Shown: positions 18,196 through 26,340 of the stretch, in pieces | How positions within the stretch are numbered: the first letter of the stretch is position 1 | Layout of the letters: each line of letters opens with the position of its first letter | Assembly: GCF_030811535.1 (NCBI RefSeq) | Contig: NZ_JAUSQX010000001.1 | Span: 558,001-622,000 of the forward strand | Reading direction: 5' to 3' | From: Trueperella bonasi | GTDB taxonomy: Bacteria; Actinomycetota; Actinomycetes; Actinomycetales; Actinomycetaceae | DNA: 64,000 bases | The notes under the pieces: model-generated | What the model saw: only the letters and a program-made list of their open reading frames with translations | Databases searched by the model: none | What the model was told of the DNA's origin: nothing | Translations under genes and position numbers: made by a program

Positions 18196-18614
18196 AGGTA
18201 GTCAATATCTTCCGGCAACCGGTTCAGGGCTGCGGCCAACTGGCTGGTCACAATCGAGTGGATCAGCATCCGCGGATCTGGATGGCTACGCATCGCATTC
18301 AAAATCGGCATGCGGTAAAAAATAATTCGCCCATGAATCTTAGCCGGACGTTCGAACGGCAAATATCTCGCGAGCGGCGCACCGCTTTCCCACGGCGCCG
18401 GATCCGTTCCGGGCACGTCCATGACCGCAAAATCGTAACGGTCCAATACCGGCCCCAAGTGCCTGCTGTATTCACCAAGTTCCCATCCCAAAAGATCATC
18501 AAACTGATCAGAGCGCGTTCGCCAACCGGGAATCGTCATCGGCAAAATGGGGCCACGAGGACCACGCCCGTGCCGGTCACGGCGCGAAGCATGCGATCTG
18601 CGGGGAATATGCAT
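18192..18614 (-). CDS. Metallopeptidase-like (zincin_1 family) protein without HExxH
   Basis: The 140-residue protein resembles the short actinobacterial metallopeptidase family encoded next to DUF3499: an Arg/His-rich N terminus (SRRDRHGRGPRGP), DVPGTDPAPWE in the middle and a C-terminal helix ending PEDID. Where catalytic relatives carry HExxH, this protein reads HSIVTSQL, so the Glu and second His of the zinc site are absent. The same loss occurs in some relatives I recall, so it may be a non-catalytic branch. It converges on the RDD gene with a 4-nt overlap. Confidence 0.75.
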   Translation of the reverse strand: MHIPRRSHASRRDRHGRGPRGPILPMTIPGWRTRSDQFDDLLGWELGEYSRHLGPVLDRYDFAVMDVPGTDPAPWESGAPLARYLPFERPAKIHGRIIFYRMPILNAMRSHPDPRMLIHSIVTSQLAAALNRLPEDIDYL

Positions 18615-18670
18615 GGCACCACCCTAGCGCCTCAAACAACCACGCCCGGTGAAGCACTAGGCTTAAGGCC

Positions 18671-19063
18671 GTGAGTCCGATCCGAAAATGTTCCCGCGAC
18701 AGGTGCCAAAAGCCCGCGGTGGCGACCATGACGTACGGCTACAAGGAAGCCACAGCCGTCATTGGTCCCCTATCGCCCATCCCGCAACCTGGCGCACTCG
18801 ACCTGTGCAAAGATCATGCTCACTCCGTCACCGCTCCGGTCGGCTGGCAAATGGTGCGCCTACAGACCGAATTTGAAGATGCGCCCCCCTCACCAGATGA
18901 CCTCCTAGCGCTCGCGGACGCCATCCGGGAAGCATCCAAACGTGATGTTCCCCCTCCGCAGCCTGCGCGGCGCGAGATCCGGCGGCCAGCAACGGACGTC
19001 AACGAGCGCCCACAGCCGCGGCCACGATTTACCGTCATTCCCGGCGGGGATGACGAGGTCTAG
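18671..19063 (+). CDS. DUF3499 family protein
   Basis: The 130-residue actinobacterial protein of unknown function has an N-terminal zinc-ribbon-like segment (KCSRDRC at about 6-12, then CKDHAH near 46-51). The Pro/Arg-rich tail is probably disordered. The start is GTG at 18671 with no ribosome-binding site, and a TAGGCT hexamer ends 7 nt before it, so the mRNA may be leaderless. The neighbourhood (whiB, DUF5719, metallopeptidase-like) matches conserved actinobacterial gene order. Confidence 0.88.
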   Translation: MSPIRKCSRDRCQKPAVATMTYGYKEATAVIGPLSPIPQPGALDLCKDHAHSVTAPVGWQMVRLQTEFEDAPPSPDDLLALADAIREASKRDVPPPQPARREIRRPATDVNERPQPRPRFTVIPGGDDEV

Positions 19064-20499
19064 TTTTGCACGGTAATTCGAACGACCTGGCTCGTTGAAG
19101 AGTCCTCGGTAAGCGGGACCGATGCAATCCCATTGTGGTCGGCTATCCAAATGGCGCCATAGACTTCTGCATCGGAGGAAACCGCGACGAAGGCGGTATG
19201 TGCGGGAAGATCCACCGTACCCAGAGTATCGACGTTTATCGTATTTTCCCCCAGTTGCACGCCAGATTCATCGAAAGCCTGCCAGCGCGCCTGCGCTGTG
19301 CCCGCTAGCACCAGGCGCGCTGGCAACGGGCCAAAGGCTGCCGCGCCTGTCTGCATGATCGCCTCTTGCGCCGGTAACCACGCAATATCACGGCCAGCCT
19401 CATCGGCACGCACCACAGAAACTGCTGCTGATACATCGGCGGTCGATTCAACACGGATCGCATGGGACTGCGCGGAGAGGCCGTCAAGCGAAAGGTCAAG
19501 AACGGTTTCGGGTGCGATCTGGACCTGGGTGCCACCCGGTAGTGGGGCACTGCCATCGGCGGTGAGCACCGAAATTGTAATCTGCGCGGATTCGGTGTTC
19601 GGGTTCACAACGCGCAGCGCCGCCGTCGTGCCGGAGTCGGGCAACGGCCCGCCGTCGCGGCTATCCGAATCTCCATCAATCACCAAGCCCGGTATGACCA
19701 GATCGGTGCCGATGTTGGAAGCGGTTATCACGTCAACTCCTGCGGGCCGTGCGCCTTCGAGGGCCAAGCTTTGGAGCGAAGCGGTAAACGGCGCCGTCTT
19801 AGAAAACAGGTGGAGCGCGATCCGCGAATCTGTCGCTAACAACCCGTCTAATAAGATGGCCTGAGAGGACTGTGGAGCCAGGTGAATCATCGCATTCGAT
19901 CCGAGGTCGAGCCGCCCGCGCGAAGAGTATCCGGACAGGGACACCGATACCTGAGTTGGGCCGGGATTAGTTACCTTAAGTTCAAGCGAAGAACCTAGTT
20001 CCGAAGATCCACCCACAAGCCACATCGAATGGGCCGGCCACTGGCACGGGCTGACGGCCACGGAATGTAAGTCACCGGCGCTTGCACTGTGCGTGGAAGC
20101 CCCGGCCACAATCCCGCCTTCCACTTCGAGCGTTCCGATTATTTGTGGCACGCCGAGCGCGGATTCTCCGAGCATCTGCGCAGGAAGAACTCCTTCGAAG
20201 GAATGTGCACCATCGGTGCCTTCGCGCGTGAAAATCACTTCTTGCCCGCTCAGCGCGCCAGCCCAGCCGGTGATGTTCTCCTCTACCTGCTCGACGTCGA
20301 TTCCGCCTTGGATAGTTCGGCTGATCCCTCCGTCACATACGAGGGTCGAGATCGTATTCTTGGGCTCGCTCACCGGCGCGGATGCCGTCAATGACGCGGC
20401 GGGGGCTACGTGATGACCCACCACAGCCGCGCCCGCCGCCAAGCTAGCGGCTAGGGCCCCGGTGATGAACGCAAGAATCGAGCGGCCTAAGTTCTTCAC
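19060..20499 (-). CDS. DUF5719 family secreted/membrane-anchored protein
   Basis: The 479-residue protein has an N-terminal hydrophobic anchor or signal (about 8-28, ILAFITGALAASLAAGAAVV) and a long extracytoplasmic region rich in Ser, Thr, Gly and beta structure. It matches the actinobacterial family encoded directly downstream of the large GT2 membrane protein; the two overlap by 4 nt here. The pairing suggests a shared envelope function, but no enzymatic motif is visible. Its stop shares CTAG with the convergent DUF3499 gene. Confidence 0.82.
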   Translation of the reverse strand: MKNLGRSILAFITGALAASLAAGAAVVGHHVAPAASLTASAPVSEPKNTISTLVCDGGISRTIQGGIDVEQVEENITGWAGALSGQEVIFTREGTDGAHSFEGVLPAQMLGESALGVPQIIGTLEVEGGIVAGASTHSASAGDLHSVAVSPCQWPAHSMWLVGGSSELGSSLELKVTNPGPTQVSVSLSGYSSRGRLDLGSNAMIHLAPQSSQAILLDGLLATDSRIALHLFSKTAPFTASLQSLALEGARPAGVDVITASNIGTDLVIPGLVIDGDSDSRDGGPLPDSGTTAALRVVNPNTESAQITISVLTADGSAPLPGGTQVQIAPETVLDLSLDGLSAQSHAIRVESTADVSAAVSVVRADEAGRDIAWLPAQEAIMQTGAAAFGPLPARLVLAGTAQARWQAFDESGVQLGENTINVDTLGTVDLPAHTAFVAVSSDAEVYGAIWIADHNGIASVPLTEDSSTSQVVRITVQN

Positions 20500-23400
20500 T
20501 CCACTCCCCCTTTTCGGCGGCGAAGGGGCAGAGCAATGATCGCGCTCGCAATGAGCGAGAGCCCGCCCGCGGCACCGAGCACCTTGTGGACGGGATCATC
20601 GTAGGTGATCTCCACGGTTCCGGCCATGTTGGCAGGCACCGTCCACGCCTGGTACCACGCCGGATCGCCACCCGTGCTAACGCCGAGTTCGAGGCCATCG
20701 ATGTGCGCTGACCAATGTGCGTTTGCGCGCTCTGCCAAGCGCAACTCACGTTCGGAAGGCTCGCCAGAAACTTCGACCTTCGCGTTGATGACGCCGGCAT
20801 GGGTATTGGCCTCAGTGGTGTACGCGCGCGACGACGGCTCACTCACCCGCCAAAAAGTTCCAACCTCGGTATCGCTCACGTACTGCAGGCCGGGCGCCGA
20901 TTGAATCCTGCCCACCAATTGGGCTCGAAATTCTGCCGATTCCCCTTGCTCAAGGGCCGGTACGAGCACCACCGAAACGGCGTGCTCACCCAAGCCTGAC
21001 GCAGCATCTTGCGAGCCGGTTAGCAATCCCGAGGCCAATTGCGCGAGATCCTGCCCCGCCTCGTCGTTCCAAAATGGCGCCCCCGATTCGAGGGCTCGTG
21101 CTTGCGAAAGGCCGCGTGCCATCGTGTATTCGTGCAATTCCTGGCCGTTGCCTCGCCAAAGCTCAACCCCCACGCCGTCGGAAGACATGACCAGCGTGAG
21201 AACGCGCTCGTTGTTTTGAAAAGCCTCTTCAGCCAATGCCGGTACATCCGGAGCGTTATCGCCAAGTACGGGATCCGTTGTTTGCCACAGCGCGCGCCCA
21301 CCGATAGCAATCGTGGCAATCGGTACGGCAACCATGGCCAGCCCGCCAATAATGTGGGTTGCGCCGAAATTTCGGCGTCGCATCGCGGTGCGAAGGGCGT
21401 GCGTGGCGCAGCCAAGGGCGAGCCACAGGCCAAACCATGCGATGGTGAGGCCAACGTGTGGGGAGGCGTCAACGCTTTCATAGCCACCGGGAATCCTGCG
21501 CACACCCACGTTGGCAAACTGCGCAAAAACCGCGTGCACGATTCCAGCTGCAACTATGACCCAACCGGCCCGAATCCACCACATACGGTGTAAACGCAAG
21601 AGCGCAAGCACGCCGGCACCCGCGATGACCGCTATCGGAAGCCACGCCAAAAGGTCCGCGCTCAGGGAATCAACCATGGAATGCGCACTTTGAGAACCGA
21701 TCGGCACGCCTGTTTGAGCGAAGAAAAGGAGCGGATCGGGATGAGCCCTAAGCGTGGGAACTATCGCAAGCAGTGCGGGCACCACAAGCCACAGCCAACG
21801 CTTTCGCCGTCGATTAAACAGCAACCCGGACGCTGCAAGAATCGTGGTTGCAACGAGATAGATGGGTGCTGCCGCCGCCAGCAGGCCGAAGGTCAACGCG
21901 GCAAGCCCGAGCGCGGCCGCGCTCCCCCGCCATGCACCCACCACCGCGTACACACCGAGCGGGAGCAAAACGTGAGCGACGACGGCGCCAATCTGGCCCG
22001 TGTGCAACGCATCAAGAAATGACGGTGCAACCATCCACAGGGCAGCTAAAACAGATCGAGCAACCCATGATCTGGTGAGCCTGCCAGCCCCAAGATAAGC
22101 AAAACCTGCCGCTGCGGGAATGGCGAGGTAGAGGATCGCCGTAGCAAACCCACCCAGCGTTAACCCAAAAGGCTGGCCCAACATAACAATGGGAATCGCA
22201 GCGACCCAGAGCGGATCAAGTGGAAGGGGGTAGCCATCTCCGCTATCCAACCAGCCGGACCACGCGATGGCGGCAAGTTCACTTCCCACAGTCGCATCCG
22301 CTGCCAACCCGCCACCACTGAGCACACCCGAAGAAAACACCGGCAAATGAAAGACGACGGTGAACGCCGTGCCCAAGGCCAAAGTCAGCGCCGCACCGCG
22401 CCGAGTATGCCGCGCAAGATCCGCACGCGCCTTCATGGTGAGTGGATCGGGCTGCTCGGCAAGCATTTTGGCTTCTTTTTTCGATCGCCGCGACTCTTTG
22501 CGTGCAAGTCGAATTTCGGCTGGTCGCGCTTCAAGCCCAGCGAGCGCTTCGGGCCCGACTTGCGCAACCTTCGCGATCCGCCGTCGCCCCTTAACTACCG
22601 CACCAAGTGAAGCCACTAAGAGCACGGTGGCTTTCACCTCCGCCCAGGCGAGCACGTGCTCCTTAAAAACGAGCCGGGCAAGGGCCCGGAACGGGGCAGC
22701 CACAAGGTAAAAGACGGCGATAGCCGGCACCAGTGCACCGGGCGCGGCAAGCAGCGCGTTATACAGCTGGGCAGCGCGGCGCCGAGCGTATGTGGAGTCT
22801 GCTTCGCCTAGCCCTACTCGGGCGTGACGCACAGCGGCCTTCGGTTCGACGACGACGCGGTAGCCCGCTCGGCGTGCCCGCCTGGAAAACTCGAGCCCGT
22901 CGCCGAAGGGCCCCAATTGAGGATCGAGCCCGCCGAGCTTGTCCCACACTGCGCGGCGCACTAACATACCGGCCGTTCCCACTGCCAACACGTCGGTGCG
23001 CGAATCGTATTGGCCCTGGTCGCGTTCACCCTCTTCGATTTCGGGCACTCGGCGTGCGCTACGAGTTGCCCGGATCCCAACTTCTAGGACCACCGGCGCC
23101 TCGTCGTCGTTCCAAGCTATTTGCTTCGGGCCAACCACGGCAATCCGTTTGGAGGTTTCACCGCGGCGTAACAGGGCATCGAGAGCCCGTGGTTCCGGAG
23201 CCGAGTCCGCGTGCAAAAACCAGAGCCAATCGGCCCCACCCAGCTCGCCCGCGTCAATATATCGAATCATCTGGCCGAGATTCTCGGCATTTGACGTAAC
23301 AAGCGATACCGCGTCGGAACCCGGTTCCAGATGCTCATGAATAGGCTGGACAGCCTCGGAATCGTGATTCGGTATCAGCACCACGATCCGATCGGGCTGA

Positions 23401-23507
23401 TGCGTTTGCGCGCTGAGCCCGGAAAGCGTTGCGCCCAAAAAAGAAAGGTCACGGCCGTGGCAGACCACAATCGCCGTAACCTTTTCTCGAGTCACATCGG
23501 TGACCAC
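20496..23507 (-). CDS. Large membrane protein with N-terminal GT2 glycosyltransferase domain
   Basis: The 1003-residue protein has a family 2 glycosyltransferase domain (about 10-235; VVCHGRDLSFL, a WLWFLHADSA metal-binding segment, and FGDGLEFSRRA). A membrane-rich region of about twelve helices (roughly 255-720) follows, then an extracytoplasmic domain and a final transmembrane helix ending LPLRRRKGG. The layout suggests cytosolic sugar transfer coupled to a membrane carrier or flippase-like part. It starts directly after the whiB stop with GGAGG inside the whiB end, so translation is probably coupled. The substrate is unknown. Confidence 0.85.
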   Translation of the reverse strand: MVTDVTREKVTAIVVCHGRDLSFLGATLSGLSAQTHQPDRIVVLIPNHDSEAVQPIHEHLEPGSDAVSLVTSNAENLGQMIRYIDAGELGGADWLWFLHADSAPEPRALDALLRRGETSKRIAVVGPKQIAWNDDEAPVVLEVGIRATRSARRVPEIEEGERDQGQYDSRTDVLAVGTAGMLVRRAVWDKLGGLDPQLGPFGDGLEFSRRARRAGYRVVVEPKAAVRHARVGLGEADSTYARRRAAQLYNALLAAPGALVPAIAVFYLVAAPFRALARLVFKEHVLAWAEVKATVLLVASLGAVVKGRRRIAKVAQVGPEALAGLEARPAEIRLARKESRRSKKEAKMLAEQPDPLTMKARADLARHTRRGAALTLALGTAFTVVFHLPVFSSGVLSGGGLAADATVGSELAAIAWSGWLDSGDGYPLPLDPLWVAAIPIVMLGQPFGLTLGGFATAILYLAIPAAAGFAYLGAGRLTRSWVARSVLAALWMVAPSFLDALHTGQIGAVVAHVLLPLGVYAVVGAWRGSAAALGLAALTFGLLAAAAPIYLVATTILAASGLLFNRRRKRWLWLVVPALLAIVPTLRAHPDPLLFFAQTGVPIGSQSAHSMVDSLSADLLAWLPIAVIAGAGVLALLRLHRMWWIRAGWVIVAAGIVHAVFAQFANVGVRRIPGGYESVDASPHVGLTIAWFGLWLALGCATHALRTAMRRRNFGATHIIGGLAMVAVPIATIAIGGRALWQTTDPVLGDNAPDVPALAEEAFQNNERVLTLVMSSDGVGVELWRGNGQELHEYTMARGLSQARALESGAPFWNDEAGQDLAQLASGLLTGSQDAASGLGEHAVSVVLVPALEQGESAEFRAQLVGRIQSAPGLQYVSDTEVGTFWRVSEPSSRAYTTEANTHAGVINAKVEVSGEPSERELRLAERANAHWSAHIDGLELGVSTGGDPAWYQAWTVPANMAGTVEITYDDPVHKVLGAAGGLSLIASAIIALPLRRRKGGVE

Positions 23508-23861
23508 TTACCGACCTCCGCCGCGCGCCGCCTTACGCTCCCGTGCCATTCGTTTGCGGTCATTATCAGACGTGCCGCCCCAAATGCCATGCCGAATATC
23601 GTTCGTTATCGCATATTCGAGGCACTCGGCGCGGACCGAGCAATTCTTACAAATCGATGTGGCCGGGGCCGTTGAACCACCCTTTTCCGGGTAGAAAATA
23701 TCGGGATCGGTCTGCGCGCAAAGAGCATCCTCCATCCACCCAAGGTTCCCCTGATCGGCAAAACCGTAGCCGAGATCGAAGATCCCCTGCATGAGAGCCT
23801 GAGCCAGTTGAGGATCCTGCGATCTCTCGCGCAGGGCAGAGGTCGCCTTCGACAGCCTCAT
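23508..23861 (-). CDS. whiB2: WhiB-family [4Fe-4S] transcriptional regulator (WhiB2/WhmD-like)
   Basis: The 117-residue protein has the four cluster-binding cysteines C48, C71, C74 and C80 in a C-x22-C-x2-C-x5-C pattern, the GIWGG turn (92-96) and a basic C-terminal tail (KRMARERKAARGGG) for DNA contact. The start at ATG 23861 is set by GGAGGAATAT; an upstream in-frame TTG is less likely. Position next to the GT2/DUF5719/DUF3499 block points to WhiB2/WhmD, which controls septation in mycobacteria and Streptomyces. The paralog assignment is by context. Confidence 0.9.
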   Translation of the reverse strand: MRLSKATSALRERSQDPQLAQALMQGIFDLGYGFADQGNLGWMEDALCAQTDPDIFYPEKGGSTAPATSICKNCSVRAECLEYAITNDIRHGIWGGTSDNDRKRMARERKAARGGGR

Positions 23862-23893
23862 ATATTCCTCCAATTTCAAATGTGTCTAGGTAA

Positions 23894-23909
23894 ATTACAT
23901 AGATGTAAT
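23894..23909. promoter_or_regulatory. Perfect palindrome upstream of whiB
   Basis: ATTACAT-AG-ATGTAAT is a perfect 16-bp inverted repeat 33 bp upstream of the whiB start, inside the expected promoter region. It could be a binding site for a dimeric regulator. I cannot name the protein. Confidence 0.45.
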
Positions 23910-24030
23910 CCGGCAAAGTCAAGGCGGATTGAGCACTTTGTTCATTCGACCGGCGTGTTGCCAAGCGTTTCGCCATGCAAATGTGAGATATTGCCAGCTT
24001 CAGTTTAAGGGTCTCATCACTCAAACAAGA

Positions 24031-24069
24031 TTTCGCACGTTGTGTAAATGCGCGGGAGCATTTGCGAAA
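24031..24069. repeat. Nested inverted repeats in the whiB/IMPase intergenic region
   Basis: An outer pair TTTCGCA...TGCGAAA (24031-24037 and 24063-24069) encloses an inner pair AAATGC...GCATTT (24046-24051 and 24058-24063). It lies 20-55 bp upstream of the phosphatase start and could be an operator or a leader hairpin; the sequence does not decide which. Confidence 0.45.
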
Positions 24070-24087
24070 GCGTGACATCATAACCTT

Positions 24088-24951
24088 ATGACTCCAAGCG
24101 AACTCGCAGATTTAGCCGAACTCGCAGCCCGCGCTGTTGGCCCCGCTCTTCTTTCCGCCTTCGATGATCCAGGCCCCGTTGAGTACAAGCGGAACTTTCA
24201 CGACCCGGTCACAAAGCACGATAGGCGAGCCGAGCAGACAATTCGCGAACAGCTTTTCGCCGGCGCCCCGAGCACTCTTCTGCTTGGCGAAGAGGAAGGG
24301 CGCACGATCGACGCGCGGGGACGCACCGTCGTCGCCGGAACAGACGACGTCGTTTGGCTGGTTGACCCCATTGACGGCACGGCGAACTTCACCTCCGGCC
24401 TGCCATGGTGGTGCGTGTCCATTGCAGCCGCGAAGGGACCTTACGTGATTGCCGGCGTCATCTACCAGCCCAGCACAAACGTGCTGTACCGGGCAGACGA
24501 TACGGGCGCCTACAAGAACGGCCAGCCGATCACCGTCACAGATGAGCCGCCACACCGCACGCTTTTCACCGGCGGCTTTCCGGGCGAAAAAATAGATGAT
24601 TACGACGGCGCTGCCCGCGGCTACCAATTGCTCCTCGAAGGCACGAAGTCCATGCGCCGACTCGGTTCTACCGCCTTGCACCTCGCCGGCGTCGCCGATG
24701 GCACTTTTGGCGCAACCCTCGGAATGGGAACGCAACCGTGGGACATCGGCGCAGGAATCGCACTTATCCAAGCGGCGGGCGGCCTCGTCGTCGGATTGGA
24801 TGACGAGCGCACCCAACACGACACCTACATCTACGATTGCCCGCATTACGTGGGAGCTGCGAACGCCCAAGCCTGCGATCTGGCGCTCGGGGCCATCGCG
24901 GAAGTTGGCCCGCAAAAGTTTTACACCGACTACTTTGGGAGAAGTTCATGA
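24088..24951 (+). CDS. Inositol monophosphatase family protein
   Basis: The 287-residue Mg-dependent phosphatase has the family metal-binding motifs GEEEG (about 67-71), DPIDGTANF at 93-101 and WDIGAG (about 218). Relatives dephosphorylate inositol phosphate, histidinol phosphate or PAP, and the sequence does not settle which. An inositol-phosphatase role would suit an actinobacterium, but no histidine or inositol genes are nearby. The start at 24088 has no clear ribosome-binding site. Its stop overlaps the next start in ATGA. Confidence 0.88.
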   Translation: MTPSELADLAELAARAVGPALLSAFDDPGPVEYKRNFHDPVTKHDRRAEQTIREQLFAGAPSTLLLGEEEGRTIDARGRTVVAGTDDVVWLVDPIDGTANFTSGLPWWCVSIAAAKGPYVIAGVIYQPSTNVLYRADDTGAYKNGQPITVTDEPPHRTLFTGGFPGEKIDDYDGAARGYQLLLEGTKSMRRLGSTALHLAGVADGTFGATLGMGTQPWDIGAGIALIQAAGGLVVGLDDERTQHDTYIYDCPHYVGAANAQACDLALGAIAEVGPQKFYTDYFGRSS

Positions 24952-25637
24952 CCATTACACCGACCGGGATCTACGAATCGCTTGTAGATACCGGAACCTC
25001 ACCCGCGATCGTCTGGCACGAGCCCGATGGTCGCGTGGAGCTTTCGGGAAAAGTTTTCGCCAACCACATTGCCAAGATCGCCAATTACCTCGAACAGGAA
25101 TGCGATCTCATGCCCGGCAGCCGGGTCGTGTTGGATTTACCCGCGCATTGGAAGTCGATCGCCTGGGCACTTGGCGGGCTGATGGCCGGCGGATTTGTGG
25201 TGATTGGCCGCGAGAAGATTCACGACTGCGAACCGGGCACAATCATCGTCACCGACACGCCTGATGAGGTTAGTGCTGATGATGCTGATGATCTCATTGT
25301 GGCGCTGAACCTTGACAGCTTCGGGTTTGCTTGGGACGGAGAGCTCCCCGATGGCGTGGCCGATGGAGCCGCGGAGGTCATCGGCCAGGCCGACGTTTTG
25401 TTGGTCGAGGGCCTCGATGAGGATTCAAACGCGTCATTCTGGGCGAATGTGCTTGGGGAAGTACCCGAGATCGAGCGGGCCGTTATGGCTGAACCAGCTC
25501 TCGCAGAAGCGGTCGCGCTCGCCTATCTCCAACTTGGGCGGGGTAAATCTGCAGTGTTTATCGCTACTGGAAACGCTGACGAACAGAAGATTGAGCAGAT
25601 CGCTAAAGCAGAACTGGGGACGGTGTTGAACCTCTAG
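24948..25637 (+). CDS. TIGR03089 family protein (acyl-CoA synthetase-like fragment fold)
   Basis: The 229-residue protein belongs to a short actinobacterial family resembling the N-terminal part of AMP-forming acyl-CoA synthetases; it lacks the P-loop and C-terminal lid needed for adenylation. ATG 24948 (MTITPTGIYES) overlaps the phosphatase stop by 4 nt, so an in-frame upstream extension is rejected. Recognisable segments are RVVLDLPAHWKSIAWALGG and VIGREK. The function is unknown. Confidence 0.8.
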   Translation: MTITPTGIYESLVDTGTSPAIVWHEPDGRVELSGKVFANHIAKIANYLEQECDLMPGSRVVLDLPAHWKSIAWALGGLMAGGFVVIGREKIHDCEPGTIIVTDTPDEVSADDADDLIVALNLDSFGFAWDGELPDGVADGAAEVIGQADVLLVEGLDEDSNASFWANVLGEVPEIERAVMAEPALAEAVALAYLQLGRGKSAVFIATGNADEQKIEQIAKAELGTVLNL

Positions 25638-25670
25638 GCCGCGATGTGGCTCGGGTCACATAAGTAATAT

Positions 25671-25707
25671 TTGATATCAAAGTTCCTTTATGTATAATTT
25701 GTGGTGA
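25671..25707 (+). promoter_or_regulatory. Promoter and palindromic operator of the arsR/metallothionein-like operon
   Basis: TTGATA (25671-25676) and a consensus TATAAT (25693-25698) are 16 bp apart. The -35 is embedded in the perfect palindrome TTGATATCAA (25671-25680), the AT-rich type of site bound by ArsR/SmtB repressors. The -10 ends 8 nt before ATG 25707, and no ribosome-binding site is present, so the transcript is probably leaderless and begins at GTG 25704 or ATG 25707. A repressor on the palindrome would block the -35 directly. Confidence 0.7.
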
Positions 25708-26030
25708 TGAACGTGAACATGAATGATGCAGACCGCGAGATCCTCCCGGTCGTCGAACTATTTAAGGCGCTCGCGCACCCCATTCGTGTGCAGATCGTTC
25801 ATCGGCTGACCGAGTCGCCAGCGCACGTTGGCGACATCGTCGAACACCTGTCCGGCGCTTCTCAGCCACTGGTTTCGCACCATTTGCGAATCCTGCGCGA
25901 TGCCCACCTCGTTGAGGTCAACAGAGATGGGCGCAGCAACGAGTACTCCCTCGTTGACGATCACGTAGCGTCGATCTTCCTCGACGCCTGGAACCACATG
26001 AAGGAACATACCGATGACTGCTACCACTGA
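25707..26030 (+). CDS. ArsR/SmtB-family zinc-sensing repressor
   Basis: The 107-residue winged-helix repressor has FKALAHPIRVQIVHRL (19-34), the recognition-helix region SQPLVSHHLRILRDAHLVE (52-70), and a C-terminal helix with D84, H86, H97 and E100. That spacing (DxH, ten residues, HxxE) is exactly the alpha-5 zinc site of SmtB (D104, H106, H117, E120), so it should bind Zn(II) between subunits and release DNA when zinc is high. ATG 25707 fits the -10 spacing; GTG 25701 and 25704 are alternatives. Its last 17 nt overlap the Cys-rich gene. Confidence 0.9.
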   Translation: MNVNMNDADREILPVVELFKALAHPIRVQIVHRLTESPAHVGDIVEHLSGASQPLVSHHLRILRDAHLVEVNRDGRSNEYSLVDDHVASIFLDAWNHMKEHTDDCYH

Positions 26031-26340
26031 CCATCGCCCGGCAGAAGCCCACGCGAACCACACCCACGGCCCGGACTGCGGCCACGAGGCGATCATTCAT
26101 CTCGACCACGTCGACTACTTGCACGATGGCCACATCCATCGCTACCACGATGGCCACTACGATGAGTGCACCACATGCCAGTGCAATGATTGCTCAGATT
26201 TCTGTGCAACCTGCGAATGCGAGGACTGCACCTGCCCAACGTGCAACCACAACAAGTGCGAATGCGAGGACTGCTCCGATTTCTGCGCAACCTGCGTCTG
26301 CGAGGACTGCACCTGCGCGACTTGCGAGCACGCGGCCTAA
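26014..26340 (+). CDS. Chimeric His-rich/Cys-rich metallothionein-like protein
   Basis: The 108-residue protein has two parts. Residues 13-50 are a His-rich head (HTHGPDCGHEA, then DYLHDGH and HDGHYDE) like a small metal-associated protein family often found beside ArsR or zinc-transport genes. Residues 52-106 hold 19 cysteines, mostly in CxC and CxxC pairs. This tail is a tandem duplication of a 27-residue unit (55-81 and 82-108) built on DCSDFCATC and CEDCTC. AAGGA at 26001-26005 supports the ATG, which lies inside arsR. By analogy with SmtB-SmtA it should sequester zinc or a related metal in the cytosol. No metallothionein family is matched by name. Confidence 0.85.
   Translation: MTATTDHRPAEAHANHTHGPDCGHEAIIHLDHVDYLHDGHIHRYHDGHYDECTTCQCNDCSDFCATCECEDCTCPTCNHNKCECEDCSDFCATCVCEDCTCATCEHAA
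26176..26337 (+). repeat. 81-bp tandem duplication encoding the Cys-rich tail
   Basis: Two adjacent 81-bp units (26176-26256 and 26257-26337) encode the two 27-residue Cys-rich repeats. All nine Cys positions of unit 1 (55, 57, 60, 64, 67, 69, 72, 74, 77) recur at +27. Differences are limited to a few codons, so the duplication is recent or under strong constraint. Confidence 0.85.

Noticed and set aside
21020-21593. Long open frames on both strands inside the GT2 membrane protein gene
   Set aside because: They are shadows of a 1003-codon gene with consistent domain structure; none has a start site or recognisable motif.
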